64,000 nucleotides of DNA, from positions 310,001 through 374,000 of the forward strand of contig CAWFMD010000006.1 in the NCBI GenBank assembly GCA_963816975.1, in the 5' to 3' direction. The notes under the pieces were generated by a model that was not told the origin of the DNA, did no database searches, and worked only from the letters and a program-made list of their open reading frames with translations. Positions 50,643 through 60,016 of the stretch are shown here, in pieces. Each line of letters starts with the position of its first letter. The stretch's first letter is position 1. Position numbers and translations under genes: made by a program. The DNA comes from DASRIA01 sp963816975. GTDB lineage: Bacteria; Actinomycetota; Thermoleophilia; Solirubrobacterales; JBBDJG01.

Positions 50643-52062
50643 TTCGCGCCGCGCTGGGTCACGACGATCGGCAGCGTGCGCAGCACGAGGCGGGTGTCCG
50701 CCCACAGCGACCAGTTCGTGACGTACAGGTAGTCGAGCTTGACCATCTCCTCGAACGGGATGTTGGTCCGCCCCAGCACCTGCCAGAGGCCGGTCAGGCC
50801 CGGCGTCAGCTCGAGCCGGCTGCGGGCCCAGCCGGCGACCTGACGATCCTCCGACTCGATCAACGGCCGCGGCCCCACGACGCTCATGTCGCCGCGCAGG
50901 ATGTTCCAGAACTGCGGCAGCTCGTCGAGGCTTGCGCGGCGCAGCAGCCTGCCCACGCGAGTGATCCGCGGGTCGTGGGCAAGCTTCAGCCAGTGCGCGT
51001 CCTCGCTCTCACCGAAAAGCTGGTGCGCCTGCTGCTCGGCTCCGGCGTGCATCGTCCTGAACTTGATCAGCCGGAACGGCGCGCCGCCCTTCCCGACGCG
51101 CTGCTGCGTGAAGAGCACCCGGCCGCGCGAGTCGAGCACGATCGCGAGCGCGATCAGCGCCATCGCCGGAGCACAGATGACGAGCGCCGACAGGGAGGCG
51201 ACCAGGTCGAATCCTCGCTTCATGTATCTCGACGAGCGCGACAGCACCGGCGGGTTGATGCCCAGCACCGTCACGCCCTCGACGTCATCGATCTCCACCG
51301 ACGGGCCCAGCGCGCTGAAGAGCTGGGGCAGGATGCTGACCTTCAGCGATCGCTCGCGACAGCGATGAATCAAGGCCAGGAGGTCGCGCTCGTCGACGTC
51401 GTGCTCGAACAGCACGACTCGATCCGGCGCGAAGCGCTGGATCGCCGCCTCCAGATCGCCATTCTGGCCGGATGCCGGCGTCACGCCGACCGGCCGCAGC
51501 CCGTACTCCGGGTGAGCGGTCATCTTGTCCATCAGGAAGTCCATCGGCTGGTCTCCGACGAACAGGACTCGCTCGGCACCGAGCACCTTGATCGCGAGCC
51601 GCCGCGTCAGCGAGCGCATCACGAGCGTCGCGACCACGGCGATCCCGCCCAGCAGCAGCACGTCGACGAACACCAGCTTGGGGATCGGCAGGAAGTTGAA
51701 GTAGACCCATGTCAGCAGGCATGCCACCAGCACCGCGTGCAGGATCCATGGGATGTCGTCGACCGTGGAGTGGCTGATCCGCTTGATGTCGCGGGTGTAC
51801 AGGCCATAGGCCGCCAGCAGGCCGATCCAGACCGGGACCAGCAGGAGACCCCAGAGCAGGTGGCTGTCGAGTCGGCCCGGCCCGAGATGAACACCATCGC
51901 GAGCAGCGCGGTCACGATGCTCGCCACGTCCGCGAGCGCCAGCAGCCGGCGGATCAGGTAGTCGCGCCGGCCGAAGCGCAGCGCGACTGCCCGGGGCTCC
52001 AGCCCCGGGACCCCGGTCGCCGCCAGCCAGGCCCCCTCGGCTCCGTGCGAGGAACTAGCCAC
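50639..52062 (-). pseudogene. Undecaprenyl-phosphate sugar phosphotransferase (WbaP/WcaJ-like), frameshifted
   Basis: Frame-corrected, this is about 474 residues. The N-terminus has membrane helices (RRLLALADVASIVTALLAMV, VACLLTWVYFNFLPIPKLVF) and a CoA-binding-like middle (ERVLFVGDQPMDFLMD). The catalytic sugar-transferase domain follows: RYMKRGFDLVASLSALVICA, VLFTQQRVGKGGAPFRLIKF, RRASLDELPQFWNILRGDMS and VVGPRPLIESED. The enzyme starts repeat-unit assembly by loading sugar-1-phosphate on the lipid carrier. Near 51874-51884 one base is missing in a GGCCCGGCCC run: the frame reads ISGRADST where RLDSHLLWGLLLVPVW should follow. If real, only the catalytic part from about 51733 could still be made. 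Confidence 0.83.
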
Positions 52063-53094
52063 CGGCGCGCTCGGCCAGGTCGGCGAAGCGCGCGCCCGCG
52101 AGCGACACGTCCCCGCCGTTTCGCAGCGACTCCTCCGCGGCCTCCGTCAAGCGTGCGACGTTGCGGGCCAAGGCCAGATGGCCGGCCGGCGCCTCCCCGG
52201 ACTGCGCCGCGGTCGCGAAGTCCTGCAGCTCGAGCGCGATCGGCTCGGCCGTGTCGATCTTGGGCGAGACGATGTCGCCGGTGCGATACGACAGGTGGTA
52301 CTCCCCGAACGTCTCCGGATCCTCGTAGACCACGCCGTGATCGAACACCCTGATCGGCTCGGGGCTGCCGTCGACGTACACCACCATCCGCTCGCTGCCG
52401 ACCAGCACGGTGCGGCGCAGCTTGCTGGGGGCGAGCCAGCTCAACTCGACGTTCGCGAGCAGGCCGGAGGGAAAGTCGAGGGTGATGAAGGCGACGTCGG
52501 GGATGCCCTTGACGATCGAGTCGCGGCCAACCGCGCGGACCTTCCGTGGCACCTCGTCGAGCCAGTAGAGCAGGATCGAGAAATCGTGCGGCCCCAGGTC
52601 CCAGATCACGCTGATGTCCTGCTGGTGCAGCCCCAGGTTGACGCGGCTGGAGGAGGCGAAGAACAGGTCTCCGAGCTCGCCGCGGTCCAGCATCCCCTTC
52701 ACGGCCCGCACCGCGGGGCTGTAGATGAAGGTGTGGCCGCACATCAGCGCGAGGCCCTTGGCTCCGCGACGCGGACCAGCTCGTCGGCCTCTCGCGACGA
52801 GGCCGCGAGCGGCTTCTCGACGAACGTGTGCTTGCCGGCGTCGAGCGCGCGTGAGGCGAGATAGAAGTGCGTGTAGACCGGCGTCGCGATGACCACGGCG
52901 TCGAGCACGTCGTCGGCGAGCAGGTCATCGATCCGCTGGCTCCCGCGCACGCTGGGATAGCGGCGCCGGTAACGCGTCACCCGTTCGGCATCGCTGTCGC
53001 AGATCCACCGGACCTCGACATCTTCGATTTCGAACAGAACTCGCAGCAGACTCGGCCCCCAATAGCCAAGCCCGACCACCCCCACCTGAAGCAT
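52055..53094 (-). pseudogene. Gfo/Idh/MocA-family dehydrogenase, frameshifted
   Basis: Frame-corrected, this is about 346 residues. The NAD fold (VGVVGLGYWGPSLLRVLFE), IATPVYTHFYLASRALDAGK, VEKPLAASSREADELVRVAE, then after the break AKGLALMCGHTFIYSPAVRA, with IWDLGPHDFSILLYWLDEVP (His of the catalytic site) and LDFPSGLLANVELSWLAPSK are all present. It resembles WlbA/WbpB-type UDP-sugar 3-dehydrogenases of polysaccharide loci. The break is near 52762: a G missing after GCGGAG. The ATG giving MLQVGVVGLG was chosen; GGAGG lies about 13 nt upstream. The aminotransferase behind it would be the natural partner for making a 3-amino sugar. Confidence 0.83.
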
Positions 53095-53153
53095 CCGTAC
53101 CAGCCTCCACAGCGCCATCGTCCGGGGAACGAGCCCGCAACCTACCAGCTACT

Positions 53154-54265
53154 TCATCGGTCCATCAAGAGCCGCAAGACGCGCTCGATGTGCGTTTCGG
53201 TGAGCCCCGGATAGATCGGCAGCGAGAGCTCGTCGCGCGCCCACGCAGTCGCCCGCGGCAGTTCGCAACGCACCCTCGCCGTGTCGCGCAGCGCGGTTTG
53301 TTCATGCAGTGCAGGGGAATAGTGAACGCCCGTCTCGACCCCTGCCGCCCCGAGCCGGCGCTGGGCGGCGTCGCGGTCGTCGAGCCTGACGGGGAACAGG
53401 TGATAAACGCACGATTCGGCATCACGCACATCCAGCATCCGGACCGCATCGGTCAGGTGCTCCCTGTATGAGCGGGCTCGCTCCCGGCGCATCCGGTTCC
53501 ACCGGTCGAGGTGGCCGAGCTTCACGCGCAGCACCGCCGCCTGCAGCCCGTCGAGGCGCTCGTTGTAGCCCGGCAGGAGCGTGCTCGCCCTTCCGCCCGC
53601 TGGCCGAGGTTGCGCAGCCCTCTGGCACGCGCCGCGATCTCCGGATCGCCCGTGCTGATCGCGCCGCCGTCGCCGATCGCGCCGAGGTTCTTGCTCGGAT
53701 AGAAGCTGAACGCGGCGGCCGCGCCGAGCGAGCCCGCGCGGCGGCCGTCGCAGTCCGCCGCGCCGTGCGCCTGCGCCGCGTCCTCGAGCACGAGCAGCCC
53801 GTGCCGGTCCGCGAGGGCGCGCAGCGCGTCCATGTCGCACAGCTGCCCGTAGAGGTGCACGGCGAGGATCGCGGCGGTGCGTTCGCCGACCACCGCCTCC
53901 GCGGAGGCGACATCGAGCAGCCCGTCCCATCGGTCGACGTCGCAGAGCACCGGCGTCGCGCCCGCATGGACCACCGCGAGCGCGCAGGCGATGAACGTGT
54001 GTGCCGGCACGATCACCTCGTCGCCGCGGCCGATCCCGGCCGCGAGCAGCATCGAGCGTGAGAGCGGCGGTGCCCGGATGCGACTCCCACGCAGTGCGCG
54101 ACCCCGCAATAGGCGGCGAACTCGTCCTCGAAGCGCTCGACCTCCTCACCGAGGATGAAGGCGCTGCCGCGCCACCACCCGCTCGAAAGCCGCCAGCAGC
54201 TCCTGCTGCAGCTCGGCGTGCTGGCGATCCAGGTCGAGGAACGGGACGCGGTTCGGGTCCGTCAC
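53154..54265 (-). pseudogene. DegT/DnrJ/EryC1-type sugar aminotransferase with four frame breaks
   Basis: Reading across frames gives a near full-length family member (about 369 residues): VPFLDLDRQHAELQQELLAA, FILGEEVERFEDEFAAYCGV, GTAALTL, LLAAGIGRGDEVIVPAHTFI, VLEDAAQAHGA, FYPSKNLGAIGDGGAI (PLP Lys) and LPGYNERLDGLQAAVLRVKL. Four shifts are needed: an extra base near 54169, in the CCC at 54074-54076, and at 54054, and one missing base between 53584 and 53594. The GTG overlaps the upstream gene stop (GTGA). The family makes amino sugars with the Gfo/Idh dehydrogenase. Four indels in 1.1 kb suggest a pseudogene or a bad assembly patch. Confidence 0.8.
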
Positions 54266-55353
54266 CTGGCGGCCTCCACGCCCTCCGTGTCACGCACGAG
54301 CTGTGCGAGCAGCTCGTCCATCCCACCGCGCGCGGCGGCGTCCCGCTGGCGCGCGGCTCCCCCACCCGCGCGCAGGATGCGCTCGATCCCCGCGAGCGCG
54401 TCGGCGGACCCGAGGTCGCGTGCGTGGCCGGCGACCGCCTGCACGGTCGCGCGCGCGACCTCGCGCAACGGCCGCATGACGCCGTCGTGCAGGATCGTGG
54501 CGTCGAGCCCGTCGCGGCTGGCGCGGAAGCTCGACTCGCCGATCGCCTCGGCCGGCTGCCCCGCGGCCGGCGGGGACTCCAGCGCACGCGCGGCGAGCGC
54601 CTGCACCAAGGCGCCGAGCGCGGCCGCGTCCTCGACCGACGACTGCACGTCGATCTCGCGCACCTCGACCGTTCCCACCCGCGGATGGGCGCGCACGTCC
54701 CACCAGATGAAGGTGTAGTCGTCGAACTCACCGGCCGCGCCCGTGGCCTGCACGGTCTCCGCGTACTCGTCCCAGCCGGAGTAGAACCGCGGCACCCCGC
54801 GGCGCGGATAGGCGCGCACGATCGAGAACCGCGCGCTGGCCAGGCCCGAGTCCGCGCCGAACCAGTAGGGGCTGTTGGCCCCCAGGCCCTGGAGCAGCGG
54901 CAGGTGGTCGCGCAGCCCGTTCAGCATCCCGATCGCGGCGTCGGGGTCGGGCGCGCCGACGTGCACGTGCAGCGCGCACTCGGGCGTGCGCTTGATCAGG
55001 CTGCGCATCGTGCGGTCGAGCGCGCGGTAACGCGGCTTGTCGGTCATGCGCACGTCCCCCCAGCGCGCCGCCGGGTGCAGGCCGGCGGCCATCAGCGTCG
55101 CGCCGGCCGCCCGCGCCGCGGCGCGCCCGGCGGCAAGCGCGCCGGCCGCCTCCCCGGCGGTACGGCACACCGGCGTGCGCAGCTCGATCTCGGACGCAAA
55201 CGCCTCGTGAGCCGCCAGCGACTCGGGCAGCTCGACGCGCTGCAGCACCTGCTCCGCGACGTGCGCGAGCTGGTGCGTCTCGCGATCGACGAGCAGCAGC
55301 TCCTCCTCCATGCCGAGGGTCAGCGGGTCGGAGGCGCCGAAGGAGTGCTCCAC
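54262..55353 (-). CDS. GCS2-family carboxylate-amine ligase (YbdK-like glutamate-cysteine ligase)
   Basis: This 363-residue ATP-dependent ligase has SDPLTLGMEEELLLVDRETH, where E-x-E holds Mg, ALHVHVGAPDPDAAIGMLNG, SPYWFGADSGLASARFSIV, YTFIWWDVRAHPRVGTVEVR and the C-terminal YbdK helix set. The family links a carboxylate to an amine, with gamma-glutamyl-cysteine synthesis as one case. Actinobacteria make mycothiol, so another substrate is possible. It stands at the head of the damaged aminotransferase/dehydrogenase/sugar transferase set and just behind the FAD gene. The start is GTG; TAGGTT lies 9 nt before it. Confidence 0.88.
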   Translation of the reverse strand: MEHSFGASDPLTLGMEEELLLVDRETHQLAHVAEQVLQRVELPESLAAHEAFASEIELRTPVCRTAGEAAGALAAGRAAARAAGATLMAAGLHPAARWGDVRMTDKPRYRALDRTMRSLIKRTPECALHVHVGAPDPDAAIGMLNGLRDHLPLLQGLGANSPYWFGADSGLASARFSIVRAYPRRGVPRFYSGWDEYAETVQATGAAGEFDDYTFIWWDVRAHPRVGTVEVREIDVQSSVEDAAALGALVQALAARALESPPAAGQPAEAIGESSFRASRDGLDATILHDGVMRPLREVARATVQAVAGHARDLGSADALAGIERILRAGGGAARQRDAAARGGMDELLAQLVRDTEGVEAAR

Positions 55354-55362
55354 GGTTCGCGG

Positions 55363-55368
55363 AACCTA
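55363..55368 (-). promoter_or_regulatory. Possible -10 element (TAGGTT) before the GCS2 gene
   Basis: TAGGTT on the minus strand ends 9 nt before the GTG at 55353 and covers the TAG stop of the FAD gene. This could be a leaderless internal promoter. Confidence 0.35.
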
Positions 55369-56412
55369 CCCGTCGAGCGCCGCGGCGGCGGCGAGGCGCC
55401 CGCACACGAGCGCCGCGGCCAGCCCGCTGGCGTAACCCCCGATCGCGACTCCGCCGGCGTCGGCGCCGGCCGCATACACGCCGGGGGCGACCCGCGCGTG
55501 CTCGTCGACGCGCAGCCCGCCGAGCGTGGTGGTGATCCCGGCGACCACCTCGATCGTGGTGATGCCGGCGCGCCGCTCCCCCGGCGCCCCCGCAGCGAGC
55601 CCCGCGTCGATCATCTCGCCCACCGTGCGGTCGCGCACCCGGATCGCGCGCTGGGCGTCGGTGACCTCGTACCAGGCGCGCGCGCCTGGCTGGCGGGCGG
55701 TCCACTGCACGACGTCGATCTCCGACCACGTGCGGGGCTCGTACACCTCGCCGTCGCGGTTGCGCACGGTGGCGTGCGTCGCGTACAGCTGGGCCGCGCG
55801 CACGAAGTCCGCAGGCGCGACGTGCGCCGGGGGCGCGGGCATGTTGCGCCCGTAGAACTCGTCCATCCCCGCCGACAGCGTGCCGCCCCCCGCGAGGCCG
55901 AGGCGCAGCCCGTCGCCGGTGCTCCACGGAGCCGCGCGCAGCATCAGGTCGGCCGCGTAGGGGGTGACGTGCCGCGCGAGCAGGTCCCGGTTCGCCTGGA
56001 ACCCGCCGGTCGCGAGCACCACGGGCGTATCGCGCGGGATGTCGGTGAGCGGCGTGCGCAGCTGCACGCGGCCCGCGGCGCGGACCAGCGCAGCGGTCAG
56101 CGCGCGGGTGTCGAAGCGCGCACCGCTGGTGCGCGGGTTCCCGGTCTCCATGGCCAGCGGCGCGGCGCCCAGGGACTCCAGCCATGCGAGGCCGGCGTCG
56201 ACGCCGTCGAACACCACTCGCTGGAGTGTCTCGTCGCCGCCCGGGCACTCTCTGCGGAAGTCGCCGAAGTCGCGGTGGCGCCAGATCACCCCGCTCGACA
56301 GCAGCATCGAGCCGCCGGCGCGGTCGCCCTTCTCGAGCAGCAGCACGCGCGCGCCCCGCTGCGCGGCATGGGCGGCCGCGACGAGGCCTGCCATGCCGGC
56401 CCCGGCCACCAC
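55366..56412 (-). CDS. FAD-binding dehydrogenase (fumarate reductase/3-ketosteroid dehydrogenase type), short form
   Basis: This protein of about 348 residues starts at the FAD fold (LVVAGAGMAGLVAAAHAAQR), then VLLLEKGDRAGGSMLLSSGV, PVVLATGGFQANRDLLARHV, YGRNMPAPPAHVAPADFVRA and the C-terminal FAD segment GVYAAGADAGGVAIGGYASG. Family members usually have 450-570 residues; here parts of the capping domain are missing, so the substrate site must differ. There is no ATG at the fold; GTG at 56412, 11 bp after the VOC gene stop, is the only close start. It probably oxidises or reduces a C-C double bond, with partner unknown. Confidence 0.78.
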   Translation of the reverse strand: MVAGAGMAGLVAAAHAAQRGARVLLLEKGDRAGGSMLLSSGVIWRHRDFGDFRRECPGGDETLQRVVFDGVDAGLAWLESLGAAPLAMETGNPRTSGARFDTRALTAALVRAAGRVQLRTPLTDIPRDTPVVLATGGFQANRDLLARHVTPYAADLMLRAAPWSTGDGLRLGLAGGGTLSAGMDEFYGRNMPAPPAHVAPADFVRAAQLYATHATVRNRDGEVYEPRTWSEIDVVQWTARQPGARAWYEVTDAQRAIRVRDRTVGEMIDAGLAAGAPGERRAGITTIEVVAGITTTLGGLRVDEHARVAPGVYAAGADAGGVAIGGYASGLAAALVCGRLAAAAALDG

Positions 56413-56423
56413 CAGGTCGGGTC

Positions 56424-57110
56424 CTAGACGAGCGCGAAACCGGGCTTGTGCTCGACGTACTCGAGCTTGATGCGGTCCGGCCCCCAGACGAAGACCGCGT
56501 AGGTGTTGGCGGCGTCGCGCACCTCGGCGACGTCGAGCCCGCGCCGCTGCGCCTCCTGCAGGTGGCCCTCGCCCGAGTCGACGAGCAACGCGATGTGGTT
56601 CAGGAGCGGGCGCTCGACCTGGCCGCCTTCGCCGGGCTGGAGGTCCATCCACTTGTCACCCACCTGCAGGCGCCCGGCGTCGCGCTCGAATCCGAGCGTC
56701 TCGAACCGCGCGGCGCTGGCGGCCGGGTCCGGCACGCGCAGCACGACATGGTCGATGTCGTAGTCGAGGTCGGCGTCCGGCGCCGCCGCCAGCCCCATGC
56801 CGAGGCCCTGCGGCGCCTCGAAGGTGGCGAGCCCCGCGCGCGGGCGCGCGACCGCGAGGTCCGCGGGCAGCCGCTCGAGCGCGCCGCCCAGATCCCGCAC
56901 GCGCAGCACGACGCGCACCAGGGCGCCGGGATCGCGCGGACCCTCGGCGGCAAACAGCGTGAGCTTGCCGCGCCGCGCGTCTGCGCCGATCAGCGTGAAG
57001 TCGTCGGTGCGCTCGATCTCGTGCATCCCGAGGTGCGCGTAGGCGAACTCCGCCAGCCGGTCGCGGTCGGCAACCCACAGCGCGACGTGGTCGAGGGCGT
57101 TCGCGTCCAT
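56424..57110 (-). CDS. Two-module VOC (glyoxalase/dioxygenase-fold) protein
   Basis: This 228-residue protein has two vicinal-oxygen-chelate modules. The first starts NALDHVALWVADRDRLAEFA, the second DYDIDHVVLRVPDPAASAAR, with LLNHIALLVDSGEGHLQEAQ and the end FVWGPDRIKLEYVEHKPGF. His and Glu ligands at the usual positions (DHVAL, NHIAL, KLEYVE) suggest a metal enzyme such as an extradiol-type dioxygenase or glyoxalase relative. It leads an operon with the short FAD enzyme and the carboxylate-amine ligase. TAGGCT lies 8 nt before the ATG, so the mRNA is probably leaderless. Confidence 0.85.
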   Translation of the reverse strand: MDANALDHVALWVADRDRLAEFAYAHLGMHEIERTDDFTLIGADARRGKLTLFAAEGPRDPGALVRVVLRVRDLGGALERLPADLAVARPRAGLATFEAPQGLGMGLAAAPDADLDYDIDHVVLRVPDPAASAARFETLGFERDAGRLQVGDKWMDLQPGEGGQVERPLLNHIALLVDSGEGHLQEAQRRGLDVAEVRDAANTYAVFVWGPDRIKLEYVEHKPGFALV

Positions 57111-57118
57111 CGGCAGGC

Positions 57119-57124
57119 AGCCTA
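57119..57124 (-). promoter_or_regulatory. Leaderless -10 element (TAGGCT) of the VOC gene
   Basis: TAGGCT (minus strand) ends 8 nt before the ATG at 57110. It is the same hexamer as at 11979. Confidence 0.5.
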
Positions 57125-57227
57125 CCCATCCGGCGGCGCCTCGGTCCCGGGTGTCGGCTTGCAGACATTCGTCCGTCCGGGCGGGGCGCCGCTCCGACCC
57201 GGGCCGGGAGGTGTCGAGACGATCGAA

Positions 57228-57839
57228 ATGCGCCGCCGCGCATGCGCAATCGCAGCGACCCTGCTCGCGCTCGGGCCCGCCACCGCCGCGGGCTTCCCGG
57301 CCGTGTTCCGGCCCGTGCGCGACAACCCCGCCGACCGGATGGCGAGCCTCCCGCTCGAGGACTACCGCTACGACCACGCGCGCCGCTGCGTGCAGAGCCC
57401 GCGCGCGGGCACGCTTGCGCTCCAGCGGTGGCTGGGGGCCCACGCGGCGGGGGAGTCGTGGGGCATCATGCGGTGCTCCAAGCTCGGCGGGCGCGACTAC
57501 TCGCTGCACGCCGAGGGCCGCGCGATCGACTGGCACCTGGACGCGCGCCGACCGGCCGAGCGCCGCGCCGGCGACCGCCTGATCCGCATGCTGCTGGCAC
57601 CGGACCGTGCCGGCAACCCGCACGCGCTCGCGCGCCGGATGGGGGTGCAGGAGATCATCTGGGACTGCCGCGCCTGGTGGTCGGGCGCGGATCGCGCGCT
57701 GCGCTACTCGGCGTGCTACTCCAAGTGGGGCAAGCGCCGGCGCCGGGTCGACCCCACGATCGCGCACTTCGATCACATCCACATCGGGCTGAACAAGATG
57801 GGCGCCGCGCGGTTGACGAGCTTCTGGCGCAGCCGCTAG
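57228..57839 (+). CDS. Secreted M15-like peptidase domain protein
   Basis: This 203-residue protein has a signal peptide (MRRRACAIAATLLALGPATA, cut near AGFPA). The zinc motif of M15/LAS peptidases is visible: H94-x2-G-x-A-x-D101 in SLHAEGRAIDWHLD, and H-x-H in HFDHIHIGLN (His183, His185). The conserved Tyr/Trp region IIWDCRAWW and four Cys (54, 83, 147, 163) suggest disulfides outside the cell. Family members are D,D- or L,D-carboxypeptidases acting on peptidoglycan stems; the exact bond is inferred. It is divergent from the VOC gene, and its stop lies 4 bp from the next minus-strand gene. Confidence 0.85.
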   Translation: MRRRACAIAATLLALGPATAAGFPAVFRPVRDNPADRMASLPLEDYRYDHARRCVQSPRAGTLALQRWLGAHAAGESWGIMRCSKLGGRDYSLHAEGRAIDWHLDARRPAERRAGDRLIRMLLAPDRAGNPHALARRMGVQEIIWDCRAWWSGADRALRYSACYSKWGKRRRRVDPTIAHFDHIHIGLNKMGAARLTSFWRSR

Positions 57840-57843
57840 ATCA

Positions 57844-59109
57844 TCAGCCGAACAACGCGGCGGCGGGCGCAATCGTGAGCGCCACGAGCGCGAGGTCCAC
57901 GGCGCGGGCGCGCAGGCGCAGCGCCGGCTCGGCCGCCCCGAGGCGGAAGCGGCGGGACTCCGCGGCGACCCAGCCGAGCACCGCATCCAGCACCGGGATG
58001 GGCTTGCGCTCCACCTCGCCCAGCGCCGTGAGCACCGATCGTGCCGCCGACCCGAGCTGGCGCCCGGAGCCGAGGTCGTCCATCACGAGCGCCGCCTCCC
58101 GCGCGGCCGGCAAGCGCCGCAGGCGGCCGAGCCCGCGCCGCGACACCTCGCGCAGGCCGCTCGCGCCCGCCGCCGCCCGCAGCCAGGTCGCCACCAACAC
58201 CAGCAGCCCGGCGCGCGCCGCCCGCGCGAGCGCCTCCTCGATGCCGAGCCCACCCAGCATCGTCGCCGTGAACACCGCGAACGCCAGCACGCCGGCGAGC
58301 AGCGCACCGGTCGGCACGACCTCGCGGTCGCCGCGGCAGGTCAGCGCAGCGATCAGCAGCCACACCGCGACCGCGCCCAGCGCCATCCAGGAGATGCTCG
58401 CCAGGAGCAGCCCGAACGCGATCGCCGCGCTCAGCACCACCGCGCGTGGATCGAAGCGGCCGTGCCCAGCGGCGTCCGGCGGCGCATCTTCGGGATGCAC
58501 GTGCAGGGGATCCTCGCCGGTCGGCCAGGACACCAGGCCGCGGCGATAGACGAGCACCTGCACGACGCTCGCGAAGACAGCCCAGCCGACCAGCCCGGCG
58601 AGGATCGCGACGAGCGCCGCGGTCTCGCCCTCCGGCACCAGCGGGAGCCAGCCGGCGATGGAGTCGTAGGTGTCCACGTACACGTCGAAGCCGCCCGTCA
58701 GGACGACGATCACGAACGCGCCCGTGACGGCGTTCTGCAGCAGGCGGATCGTGCCGCACACGAGCATCTGCCACGCGACGCTCGCGCCGCGCGCGTGCAG
58801 CACCCCCAGCAGCGGCGCCGTCAGCGCCTGCGTGAGAGGCACGCCGATCCGCGCCGGCCCGATCAGCGCGACGGTCTGCAGCATTGCCGCGAGGCTCGCG
58901 CCGTATCCCCAGCGCAGCCCGCGGCGCGCACCGGACCGCGCGATCGCGACGCCACCCGCCAGCGCGACCCAGAATCCGATCGACGGGATCGCGCGCGACG
59001 CGAGGAACGAGACGGTCGCGACATGCGCAAGGCCCGCGACCTCGGTCTCGCGTGCCGCCGCGGCACCGGATTGCGGCGCGGGGTCGACCCGCGCGGTGAA
59101 CGCCTCCAC
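57844..59109 (-). CDS. Polytopic membrane protein of unknown function
   Basis: This 421-residue protein has about 8-9 hydrophobic segments: SIGFWVALAGGVAIARSG, WGYGASLAAMLQTVALIG, VTGAFVIVVLTGGFDVYVDT, AILAGLVGWAVFASVVQVLV, AVVLSAAIAFGLLLASISWM, GALLAGVLAFAVFTATMLGG and more. A basic cytoplasmic loop (LREVSRRGLGRLRRLPAARE) lies near the C-terminus. I do not recognise the family; some YIP1-like features (conserved small residues in helices) are weak. The start is GTG (VEAFTARVDP). It stands 25 bp after the LemA/DUF3137-like pair on the same strand and may belong to that operon. Confidence 0.72.
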   Translation of the reverse strand: MEAFTARVDPAPQSGAAAARETEVAGLAHVATVSFLASRAIPSIGFWVALAGGVAIARSGARRGLRWGYGASLAAMLQTVALIGPARIGVPLTQALTAPLLGVLHARGASVAWQMLVCGTIRLLQNAVTGAFVIVVLTGGFDVYVDTYDSIAGWLPLVPEGETAALVAILAGLVGWAVFASVVQVLVYRRGLVSWPTGEDPLHVHPEDAPPDAAGHGRFDPRAVVLSAAIAFGLLLASISWMALGAVAVWLLIAALTCRGDREVVPTGALLAGVLAFAVFTATMLGGLGIEEALARAARAGLLVLVATWLRAAAGASGLREVSRRGLGRLRRLPAAREAALVMDDLGSGRQLGSAARSVLTALGEVERKPIPVLDAVLGWVAAESRRFRLGAAEPALRLRARAVDLALVALTIAPAAALFG

Positions 59110-59134
59110 CCGGATGAGGGTACCCGCGCGGCGG

Positions 59135-60016
59135 CTACGCGGCGCGCGTACGCGTGGTGACGGCCACCTCGCCCTGCAGGCGGCGCGCGATCTCGGCCGT
59201 GGCGTCGAGCATCCAGCTGAGGTGCCCCGCGTCGGCGAGGCGCCGCTCGAGGTAGACCACCAGCGTGCCGGCGCGGTACTCGAAGCAGGGATGCAGCGGG
59301 TGCTCCGCGAGCCACGACACGAAGGAGGGAGAGAACAGCTGCAGCAACCGGATGTCGTCCTGGGAGCGCTCGACCCACAGCTCACAGCGCTCATGGAGCG
59401 CCTCGCTCTCGAGCTCGACCCGACGCCGGGTGCCGGTGTCGAGCCAGCGGCCGGTGCCGAGCCGGTCGACCAGATCGCGCCGGCGCATGACGAACACGCC
59501 GGGATACCGGACGATGCCGGGCTCGATGTCGACGACGCAGATCGTGAAGTCGTGCGACGTCCAGCTCTCGCCCTCGCCGAGCCGGCGACGGACACGGAAC
59601 GAGTAGTGGCCGAGCCCGCACCGCGGCAGATCGTCGCCCAGCGGGCCCTGCATCCAGTGCCTGCACCGGCGGCGCTCGCCCGCCCCGAGCAACGGGGTCA
59701 GCGGGAGCAGCTCCGTGCGGGGCACGTAGGTGAACCCACGGGCGCGCGCGAAGCTCATGAAGAACTCGCCCTCGGAGCGGCGGTCCGCGATTGCAAAGCA
59801 GACGGCGAGCACGACCGCGGCCACGGCGAGCGGCGCGGCCACCATCAGCAGCGGCTCACGCAGCCAGGCGCCTCCGACGGCAGCGCCGACGCTGCCGACC
59901 GCGAGGACGTAGACGGCAAGGCGGCTGCTCACGATGCGGCGCAGGTGCACGCCGCGCATCGAGTCGGCGTCGATGCGGGCAGGCCCGGCGCCGGCAGGCC
60001 GGGCGCCGGCGCTCAC
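59135..60016 (-). CDS. Membrane protein next to LemA (DUF3137-like)
   Basis: This 293-residue protein has two membrane helices near the N-terminus (SRLAVYVLAVGSVGAAVGGA, LLMVAAPLAVAAVVLAVCFA). A soluble part follows, with FFMSFARARGFTYVPRTELL, LTPLLGAGERRRCRHWMQGP, FTICVVDIEPGIVRYPGVFV and WLAEHPLHPCFEYRAGTLVV. The order LemA then a two-helix protein with a galanin-like soluble region is the known LemA-DUF3137 pair of actinobacteria; the function is not established. The GTG start overlaps the LemA stop (GTGA), which fixes the start and shows coupling. Confidence 0.78.
   Translation of the reverse strand: MSAGARPAGAGPARIDADSMRGVHLRRIVSSRLAVYVLAVGSVGAAVGGAWLREPLLMVAAPLAVAAVVLAVCFAIADRRSEGEFFMSFARARGFTYVPRTELLPLTPLLGAGERRRCRHWMQGPLGDDLPRCGLGHYSFRVRRRLGEGESWTSHDFTICVVDIEPGIVRYPGVFVMRRRDLVDRLGTGRWLDTGTRRRVELESEALHERCELWVERSQDDIRLLQLFSPSFVSWLAEHPLHPCFEYRAGTLVVYLERRLADAGHLSWMLDATAEIARRLQGEVAVTTRTRAA

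Noticed and set aside
54001..56427. An 808-codon plus-strand open frame
   Set aside because: It lies antisense to the aminotransferase, ligase and FAD genes and has shadow-type composition without motifs.
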